From Anaspis maculata (Eukaryota > Arthropoda > Insecta > Coleoptera > Scraptiidae), in assembly GCA_949128115.1 (NCBI GenBank), contig OX421963.1, positions 58,523,306 through 58,587,305 on the forward strand: a stretch of DNA of 64,000 nt. The letters run 5' to 3'. Of the stretch, positions 55,749 to 64,000 are shown piece after piece. Under the pieces are notes generated by a model that saw only the letters and a list, made by a program, of their open reading frames with translations, was not told the DNA's origin and made no database searches. Both the position numbers and the translations under genes were made by a program. Every line of letters begins with the position of its first letter. Position 1 is the stretch's first letter.

Positions 55749-58246
55749 CAGGGTTATTCAAAAGTCCGGAGAAAAATTCATACCTACCTATATTTATATT
55801 TATACCTATAGTGGGAGCGGTACGCAAAAGCATACCGCATTTTGGAGTGCAGTAACGAGATTTTGCATGGGCGTACTTTATACCAAGACAAGCGATTTGA
55901 CCCGCAGCACTCGATATTTCGTCCCTTAGGGGGCCAATGGGGGCCCTCCAAATTTTCAAGATGCAAGAACTTTCACAAAGTGATCATTGAGTATCGTTAT
56001 GTATGTCATAAGTGAAGCTTACGGGTCTATTGAAAATGTTTTCATCAAATGTCGTCGTGTCCAATTCATTCTTCACACTAGAAAAAAAAATTCTTTGGCA
56101 GAGGTCAAAAAAACTGTTTTTATTTTTTTTGCTGTGCAAGGAAACGATAAATTCATATGTTTTTCTGCGTTCCCAACTAAATTGCGTTCCGTAAGCCCAA
56201 ATATGAAGACAATTTTTTCGCAATATCATTTTCCCAAGAAGAGGTGACCTCTTCAGTACACTTTTTTCAACAGCATTTTTTTCAATGTTCCTAGTGGATA
56301 AGACTGTCAATTTTCGTTGATATGAGAAGCTTGAACTCTTTTCTTAGTAATTTCCATGCAACATGGCTTCAAAACATACAAGAGAGCCCTAAAACTTTTT
56401 TTTTCTGCTGGACCGTCAAATTTTTGGCATGTTGATTTTGTAGTAGGGGAGACGCGCAAATAAATAAGATCTAGTCTAGGCGAATAAGTTCTACCGGAAA
56501 ATATACCTACTTACATCTAACGACTCTGCGTTTTGTTCTACTGCAATAAAACACGGAATGGAAGAATATTTTCTGTTGAAACCAAATCGCCTGTGCCTGC
56601 AGCCTGGATTGAATACTGGTCCGCGTCTCTCCTACTATAAAATCAAAATATCGTAAGTTGGACGGCCCAGCAGAATTTTTTTTTTTCGGCTTCCTTGGGC
56701 GTTTTAGAGTCATGTTGCTTCGCAACCACCAGGTAAAGAGTTCGAGGTCTCCATTCCTGCAAAAATTACGAGTGATATCCAGTGGGGACATAGAAAGAAA
56801 TGCTCTTGGAAAAGAGGTACTGAAGAGGTCACCACTTCTTTGAAAAATACCAATTCAAGAAAAATTTCTTTACAATTAGGTTTAGGGAATGCGATTTAGT
56901 TGGGAACGCAACAGCACATATGAATTTATCGTCTCCTTGCATAGAATAAAAAATAAAAACAGTTTTTTTGACCTTTGCCAAAGAATTTTTTTTTCAAGTG
57001 TGAAGAATGAATCGGACACCACGACAATTGATGAAAATATTTTCAATAGACCCGTAAGCTTCATTTATGACATACATGACGATACTCAATGATCGTCATG
57101 TGAAAGTTCTTGCATCTTGAAAATTTGGAGGGCCCCCATTGGCCCCCTAAGGGACAAAATATCGAGTGCTGCGGGTCAAATCGCTTGTCTTGGTATAAAG
57201 TATGCCCATACCAAATCTCGTTACTGCACTCCAAAATGCAGTATCGATGTGTTTTTAGGTGTGTACCGCTTGCACTACTATATTTTTCGGAAAAAACGCT
57301 TGAACAGGTCGATTTTTAAAAAGGACAAGCCGTTTTTCCATGACCTGTATCATGATCTACCGTCAACCCCTGACCCCTAAACACTCTTAGTATTTTTTTT
57401 TATGGTACCCTACGGCTTAGAGGGCTTATTGGAAAGCTTGTCAAAAACTGTATTCAGATCTACCATTGAAAATTGAATCGTACGCTTCACCATGAAGTTT
57501 TGAGGAACCCCGGGGTGACTCAAAAGTCCTGAAAAAAATTCATAATTTCTTACCATTTTTCTTCCGAAAAAAACGCTCGAACAGGTCGATTTTTAAAAAC
57601 GGTAAATCGTTTTTCCATGATACGTGTCATGATCTACTGTCAACCCGTCAGCCCCCAGCCACCCTTGGTCCCTTGGTATTTTTTTAAATCGCACCTTATG
57701 GCTTGTATTGTGGAGGCTCGTTGGAAAGCTTGTCAAAAACTACTGTATTCAGATCTACCATTGAAAATGGTTGGACGCTTCCCAACGAGCCCCCACAAGC
57801 CAGAGTGCGATTTAAAAAATACTGAAGGTAGCTGGGAGTTGAGAGGTTGACGGTAGATCATGACACGTATCATGGAAAAACGACTTACTGTTTTTAAAAA
57901 TCGGCCTGTTCGAGCGTTTTTTTCGTAAAAAATATGGTAAGAAATTATGAATTATTTCAGCACTTTTGAGCAAAAAAAACTCAATGGTGGAGCGTTCGAT
58001 CTAATTTTCAACGGTAGATCTGAATACAGTTTTTGATAAGCTTTCCAATGAGCCCTCCCAAGCCATAGGGTGCCATTAAAAAAAAACTACCAAGGATGGC
58101 GAGTGGTCAAGGGGTTGATGGTAGATCATGACACGTATTATGGAAAACCGCTTGCCCTTTTTAGAAATCGACCTATTCGAGCGTGTTTTCCGAAAAAAAT
58201 ATGGTCAAAAATTATGAATTTTGTTCCGGACGTTTGAATAAGCCTG
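55749..58246. mobile_element. 2.5-kb palindromic element with CAGGGTTATTCAAAAGTCC ends
   Basis: The ends CAGG(G/C)TTATTCAAA and its complement extend about 37 bp and are flanked by TATA (55745-55748, 58247-58250). The left part is a palindrome: 55815-56470 inverted against 56515-57260. The right part (57295-58246) has two direct units of about 230 bp (AACAGGTCGATTTTTAAAAA, ATGATCTAC, AAAGCTTGTCAAAAAC) followed by two inverted units. No transposase. A single-arm copy lies at 41690-42478. Confidence 0.85.
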
Positions 58247-58250
58247 TATA

Positions 58251-60658
58251 GGTATTTGTTTATTTGCTAATAACTCAACATGTTTATTGTGAATGGTAAG
58301 AAGCGGATAGTTCCGGTTCTCCAGGAATCCTTGGGTGCCTGCTTAGGTCTTAATACCAGCCCCTTGATACCCGCAACTCAAGATTTTCATGTACAAGTTA
58401 AAGAAAGTACTGAACTTGAATTAAGTAGCTAAAAAATTCTAAAATGACTATTCAGAACTGATACAATCAAGGGTCACTTCAACATTTTTCTGTGAGTCAA
58501 AAAAGAACAGGAATGGGATCTTTCAAAGGAAATGAGTCAAGAAACTGGAAAACTAAGTTTTTCAAAGGAACACAAAGAAACAGTATTTTAAGATCAAGTT
58601 GGGTTTAGTTTCGCAGCTTAATATTTTACAGATAGTGATTGATAATAATATATATCCTACTCAGTTATATCAGTAATACGTATATTTTATGCAGAACCCT
58701 TTATACATCTGGAAACATAGTTTTACAGCCGCAGTAATTTTTTCGTTGAATATTCTTACGAAACTTGTTGCATGCCAACTTAGCTACAGTTGGAAGACTT
58801 GAAGTTTCACGTTCTATCTCGTGTGACGTTCTACACTGGCGTAATCCGGCCAGTGTGCGTAACGAATTATTTTAGTTTTATACAATACAATGATAGATTG
58901 ATAGGTGGCGGATGTAAGAATGTAAGCTTTTGTGAAGTGTCAATTTTTGAATTCACATTGTGTGTACACTTCAGAAATGAGATCCGAGGAAGCTACTTGC
59001 TTCTACAGTTCCAAGGATGTTTCTTTCATACTTTGGGAGCAACATAATTATCTTCCCAAATCATAATCGTACGGCTGTGATTCGAATTCAAATATTGACA
59101 AGTTGACCAGGTGTCCAGGAGTGTCCATTCTTTTGTCCGCTACTGTACCTACATTGGCTGAAGAATCCTGTTTCCAAATGTTTCGAATGCCCTGCATTGT
59201 TTTGCACAAAACAGACATATCACTGAACAGAATAAGACTTTTTTTTCAAGCAAAGCAATCTATCTACTTTACATCCAAAATAAAAGCTTGGATCTCTGCA
59301 GATCTTCGCTCGACTGAAGCATATTCTGGATCGAAAAGGATGGATCGCGGCAATAAAAAAACCAAATGAAGCAAGGAACTGGGGACGACACATATCTTAC
59401 CTTTCCTTAATTGCATGCATACAAAACATGCTGCAAACTTTTCTGGAAAGAAAATTAGCAAGTTCAAAGCGTAAGATTTTAGTTGAAAAATATCAATTTG
59501 CAGTGAGATCATCAGTTCTACAGACGTGGAATCAGGTTTGCTCTGATTTTAGAAATCCTTGGTAGTTAGTAAATAGTACAGTAGTAGAGTGATAGAATCC
59601 AATAAAACTCCTTTACTCGTATGTGCACTATTTTGTACAGTGTGTGGAAAATGTGCTGTATATTTTTTTGTAAAATGTCTGTACCTGGAACTGTAGCGTA
59701 GGCCGAGTGTCTTCTAGGATTATATGTCGTTTTATACATTCGTCTCTCGAATGGGTTGGGAACTAATCGAAATAATCTATTAACAATTCAGATTAAGTAT
59801 TCGATTATTATTTCTCAACTTAGCAGCGATGAAAATGATAAAAGGGGAATTTTACCCATGCTCTATGCATGCATAACACTAGAATAAAACTGAACAAAAC
59901 GAAAATAAAGATAATACAGTGAAGTAACATAACGTAATCCAATTTTGTCAATTTAGAACAACAAAAACAAATGCCAATTGTATCATTCCTTAAAAAACAA
60001 ACACCCAATTGCAAGATACACAACACACACATAGTTTAGGTGATAATTATTATTGCCTAAGTTTTTTTTGCGTGTGACAGGAAGGAAGAGTACAACTACG
60101 ATTTGTTATATTGGTGGTCTTACATGAGTCTTGTTGCGTTTTCTCCTCGGCAATGACAAGTCCGGCCTGTTCTGTTATTGGCAGATGCTGTTCGAGTGCA
60201 TTAACACAGTTTAGCATACTCCTGGAACACATTCAAGCCTGGTTTTCAACAACGGCTCCAAAACTATACAGACTCTAATTTAGAATTTACAGGTATAGTA
60301 CGCACATCCGTGTTGCTGTTTTGGTGCAATAAAATGTACAAGCAGCCAATTGGTGTTTGCGTGATGTGCTTGAACCGACGAGACGACTTGAAAGCTTCAA
60401 AGCTTTTAAGTCTCTCGTTCAGCCTACAAGATGGCTCTTCGAGGAAAAGCTACAGCAAAACCGTCTTGTAAACTGGGTTCAGATTTTTACTTTTTGACAG
60501 ATGGGTATCGATTATTTCATAATGATACACACGTGTTGAAATTTTGTCACTTGTATTGGATAAGTTTTGTCTTTTTCATAATATGACTATTTGATTAGGT
60601 ACTTATTTAAAATACTTAATATACAACAACACAGCAAAAGATATTATTGTCTCAAGGA
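58251..60658. other. No gene recognised
   Basis: A+T-rich. Plus frames at 58790-59047 and 59103-59369 have no recognisable domains or convincing splice borders. May be intergenic sequence downstream of the minus-strand exons at 60659. Confidence 0.4.
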
Positions 60659-60767
60659 TTAAAGTTGAGTCTTCTCGGTGGATGCGTCCTGTCTTTCTCC
60701 GTTGGGATGGCTTAGGTCAATATCTGTGGTGCCTACTTGGTCGGCTATATCTGCGGTACTGCAAGAA
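60659..60767 (-). CDS. Candidate terminal exon of an unidentified gene
   Basis: The acceptor TTTCATTTCTAG (60779-60768, minus) precedes one base plus 35 codons reading SCSTADIADQVGTTDIDLSH, then PNGERQDASTEKTQL and TAA (60659-60661). It is a hydrophilic tail. Its phase (one leading base) fits the exon 60889-60989, giving a 121-bp intron. It lacks repeats and looks unlike the surrounding transposons. No family recognised. Confidence 0.5.
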
Positions 60768-60888
60768 CTAGAAATGAAACAATGGAAATAATAAACTTGA
60801 ATATTAAAAGAACCGTTAGAATAAAACAAAAGTGCTTCCAAAATATAAACTGTTAAATTGAACGCTTGCCATAGTACTAGCGGTTTAC

Positions 60889-60989
60889 TATTTACTGCAC
60901 TCTGCGATACAGCTAGTAGCAACAAACTCGACATCAGGGGTTCTAAATAGCGCCTCAAGGTGTTTGAATAAGAAGGATTCACTTGGTAC
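60889..60989 (-). CDS. Candidate penultimate exon
   Basis: The acceptor CCAGATTTTTTCAG precedes 60989; 33 codons read VPSESFLFKHLEALFRTPDV, then EFVATSCIAECSK, and two bases (TA) remain before the donor ATA|GTAAAC. TA joins the T of the last exon as tyrosine. Total exon lengths (101 and 109 nt) keep the frame to the stop codon, which supports the model. The upstream exon must end on a codon boundary and was not found; 63291-63369 does not join it directly. Confidence 0.5.
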
Positions 60990-61304
60990 CTGAAAAAATC
61001 TGGGTAGTTTGTGAGAGAAAAGAGCTAGAGAATGTTGAGCAAGCCCTCCGGAAGGGTGGCTCTAAAAATTCTAGACATATAAAAATTGTTGAAAGTTGCC
61101 TGGAGTCGCCACTTGCGAAGAGAAATGAAAGACCTTCAAAATGATACGAGTCTTAGTCATTCAATTGCCATTTTTAGCCGATCAGACAGGAAGGAGTGAC
61201 TTTCTAGTCTACTACCAGGCCACAAAATAAACGGTTGCTTTAGTGACCCCAGCAACGAAAAACAGCCGTACGGGAAAATACTTTCTGGCCGCCGGCCAGT
61301 AATA

Positions 61305-63160
61305 TTGGATATTTTCTGACCGCCGCACACAGGCGGAATTTCAAAAAATCGTGGACAAAAACCAAAAATAAAAATATTGAGTTGATCAGGAACTATCCAC
61401 TTTAAAATATTCTTGGATAATCTAGCTATAATTATCAGGTACCCTCAGCTTAACAGGTGCAAGGATAAAAAAGATACAGCGATATGAAGTTCATGCTGAA
61501 AAAAAGCTGTCACCAGTTATCAGTTTTGGACTTTTTCTTACTCGTTTCGAATGGCCCTCGACACATTGCCATGTGAATTTATTCAATCCAAATATATGGA
61601 GTCTATAGCAGGAGGTCTGTATTACATTTACATATAGATATTTCATTGGAAAATATCCACTGATCATCCCCAAAAAATAATATTTGAAGTAGAGTTTTCA
61701 ATCTTCGAAAAAAGTGAATTTTTGTTTACCTGTAGACAAAAAGTATCCTATCGAGCACGATCGAGCAGCGATTTTTATATTTTTATAAGCCAAAAGGTAT
61801 ACTGTACATGTTCCAGGCAACATCTTTTGCTATAACTTGCTATATTACGAGAAACTAATTTTTTTGTTGACTTTGGAGTACATAAAATTGCAAAATAACG
61901 CACCACTCGAATTTTAACCAAATTTGAAAACTTGGTTCTATTGAACCGCTTCTCCTATACAGAGTGTTCCACTTTTTTTTCAATATTTGAGAATATGGTA
62001 GAGCATCGAAAAATAAGTAGTTTCGCAAATAAAAGAAAAATAATAAAAAATAAAAAGTTACAATTTTCAAGATGTGACAAAAACCAATATGACCATCTTG
62101 TATGCATACATCAACTTATGATGTGTACCAAATTTTATCAAAAATTCATTGATTGAACTCGAAGTAATAAAAAAAAATCCTTTGCAAAACTCAACTTTGA
62201 AAACCTCTATCTCCGTTATAATGCGTTTCCGATGTTTTTTTTTTTCGAGAAAGTCCACATATTTTTTGATACTCTACTATCTCCTGAAATATTGACAAAA
62301 AAAGTGTAACACCCTGTATGTGTACCTTAATTCTTAATTATCAAGACAAAAATTTAGTTTTTTTTTCAACCAATACTTTAATTTTAGATTCCCGATCAGA
62401 GTTTATTACCGTAGGCGTAGCAAAAAAATAAGCTAGTTCGTATCTTACAATTTTGTCAAGCTCCTAACTTCATGGATAAGTGCAAGCCATTTGCTAAGCC
62501 AAATCAAACAAGTTACCGGATGTGACGACCAGGACTTGTCATCGAAAACCAAAAAAATGAATGATTCTCAAAAGTAGTGAAACTTGTCCAATACAAGCTG
62601 TAAAGGAGGTATAGGAAAGATAGTGAGAAAATCTTTTAATAATTTTGACAGAGCTGTTTTGGAGAATGTAAAGTCAATAAATTTTGAAACCCCACTAACT
62701 GCCTTCATCAACCCAAGGAGACTTTTTTCCACTATTTTTCCTGTAATCTGGAGCTTGGTATTGGACCAGTTACGTAAATTACAAAATTTTCGCCGAATAA
62801 CTGGAAATACACCTTCTCTCCGCCCTACTCGCTAAACTTGGAATCAATTAAATGGAATTTAGCTATAGGATCATCTGATACTTTATTGAATATCTACAAT
62901 ATACTGGATTTTCAACCAAATCTACGTGTCAAAAAAACATTTTATACGAAATAATTTTTCCATGAGGTCTACGTGACGTTCTAAAACACATATTTTGTTT
63001 CTGTTCACAAAAAAAAGTTTTTTTTGTGATTTTTTAAGAATTACATTCAATCTAGCTATTTTAAGCGAATTCCTGCAAAAAAAAGTCAAAAAAAATTTAA
63101 ATTTAATTTTGTCCACGATTTTTTGAAATTCCGCCTGTGTGCGCCGGCTAGAAAGTTTCA
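61305..63160. mobile_element. 1.9-kb inverted-repeat-bounded element
   Basis: CACACAGGCGGAATTTCAAA with the adjoining ATCGTGGACAAAA (61326-61360) has its inverted partner at about 63108-63142; GCCGGC-type words extend the ends. It encloses another small element (61960-62316). A plus frame at 62584-62835 has no recognisable domain. It lies between candidate minus-strand exons, so it may be an intronic insertion. Confidence 0.7.
61960..62316. mobile_element. 357-bp element with CAGRGTGTTMCACTTTTTTT ends
   Basis: CAGAGTGTTCCACTTTTTTT at 61960 pairs with the complement of CAGGGTGTTACACTTTTTTT ending at 62316; CAATATTT words continue the pairing. TATA precedes and TATG follows, so the duplication is probably TAT(A). 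Same terminal type as 5777-6635. Confidence 0.75.
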
Positions 63161-63290
63161 GATACTTCGATAGATCAATGTCATTATTGAATCAAATAAA
63201 ATGCATGGCTTTTATAATTTTGATAGGTGTAACTACCTCATTAGATCAGCTAAAAAATTGTATGTGCTGTTCGTACAGAAAGTGACTTAC

Positions 63291-63369
63291 AGTCCTCCGC
63301 TGGTTGCAGGCCTCGGCTGGCGCCTCGGCGACTGCAAGGTTCCGTCGTCGGTCAGGAATATGGCACTTC
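63291..63369 (-). CDS. Candidate internal exon
   Basis: The minus strand has acceptor TTAGTACAG, then SAIFLTDDGTLQSPRRQPRP and ATSGG, then a consensus donor CT|GTAAGT. 79 nt, G+C-rich, with two leading and two trailing bases. It could belong to the same minus-strand gene as 60659-60989, but its phase shows at least one intervening exon. The plus strand is also open here with a TACAG acceptor near 63278, so strand is uncertain. Confidence 0.3.
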
Positions 63370-63376
63370 CTGTACT

Positions 63377-64000
63377 AACCACACAACATACTACCTAGAG
63401 TTCATAAATTAAATGGGTCAAGGGTGCCTGTGAATTCAAAAACGTCTGTCGTAACTAACGTAATCCTTTTGAAATAAATTTGTCAAACTATTTCGGAACC
63501 AAATGAAAAATATTTAGATAAATCGTAATGGGGAGGGAGTCCGGACCAACAGTCAATTAATGGTTATGATCGTTCCATACCATCAAAGTTCGCAGCGTAT
63601 CTCCTGTAATATTCACTGGAGACTTCAATTTCGGGTGAACCACAAACCCGTGAGAATTGGCGGAGGAGCCGTTTGACAGATTGCAGCATCAATCGCAAAG
63701 TTTTTGGAATTTTCTGAAGTTCCCTCGCAATATCAGACTTGCAAGAGAAACTGAAAACTGTCGAGATTAAGTGGTCGCCACAAAAACGTTATTGGACTTT
63801 TCGGAAGAGTGCAGAGAGCGGCTCTGAACTACTTATTGGACTTTTCGGAAGAGTGCAGAGAGCGGCTCTGAACCGAGGCAGCAGTCTGCAAACCACAAGT
63901 CGCGTCTAGCGAAAAGAAACGACGCAAACATTTAGGAGCTTGTCCCAAGTCACAAGTGAAATTTTGGATTATTTGCGAAAAGCTTACAATGCCATGACAT
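63377..64000. other. No gene recognised
   Basis: Apart from the 44-bp duplication near 63789, no feature can be supported. Confidence 0.45.
63789..63876 (+). repeat. 44-bp tandem duplication
   Basis: TTATTGGACTTTTCGGAAGA and the following GTGCAGAGAGCGGCTCTGAAC occur at 63789 and again at 63833, essentially identical. Forty-four is not a multiple of three, so it would break any coding frame. Confidence 0.95.

Overview
The window reads as nuclear DNA from an animal, most likely an insect. It is A+T-rich with short G+C-rich islands, has no prokaryotic operon structure, and no protein-coding frame is longer than about 130 codons. It carries many insect-style DNA transposon ends (CAGGGTGTTCC, CACCCTGTATA), scattered TAGGTAGGTA tracts, non-LTR retrotransposon relics and possible short exons with GT..AG borders. 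A hemipteran is plausible, but the species cannot be fixed from sequence alone.

Almost everything recognisable is mobile DNA, dominated by inverted-repeat (foldback or palindromic) elements nested in each other. In order: a 2.6-kb palindrome (1085-3655); a decayed non-LTR reverse transcriptase tail (about 3960-4790); small hairpin elements (4987-7818); a Mutator-like element with a perfect 9-bp target duplication (9794-14104) whose left inverted repeat holds two further palindromes, one with tRNA-like modules in both arms; a long-inverted-repeat element (14254-23728) whose left arm is split by a 5.4-kb TA-flanked insertion, itself holding LTR-like ends facing outward; and a giant foldback element (23741-39104). 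The left arm of the giant foldback carries a decayed Transib (RAG1-like) transposon with 5-bp duplications and CACAGTG ends. Its right arm carries a GGGGCCC-ended element, split in turn by a 7.3-kb insertion with 8-bp duplications.

Next come a palindrome (39800-41659) hosting an unusual element made of inverted tandem arrays (40836-41629), a second GGGGCCC-ended element inside another palindrome (42689-44629), a degenerate tandem array (45430-47287), a 3-kb A+T-rich stretch with little in it, hairpin elements (50632-53270) and a TATA-flanked palindrome (55749-58246).

Host gene content is slight and tentative: two phase-compatible exons of a small cysteine-containing protein (54017-54818, +); a G+C-rich possible C-terminal exon (55272-55420, -); and two phase-compatible C-terminal exons at 60659-60989 (-), with a further possible exon at 63291-63369 separated by a transposon-filled interval. 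The elements do not form a pathway. Their relation is stratigraphic: target duplications and uninterrupted partner copies give a relative order of insertion. No CRISPR array, rRNA or intact tRNA gene was found.
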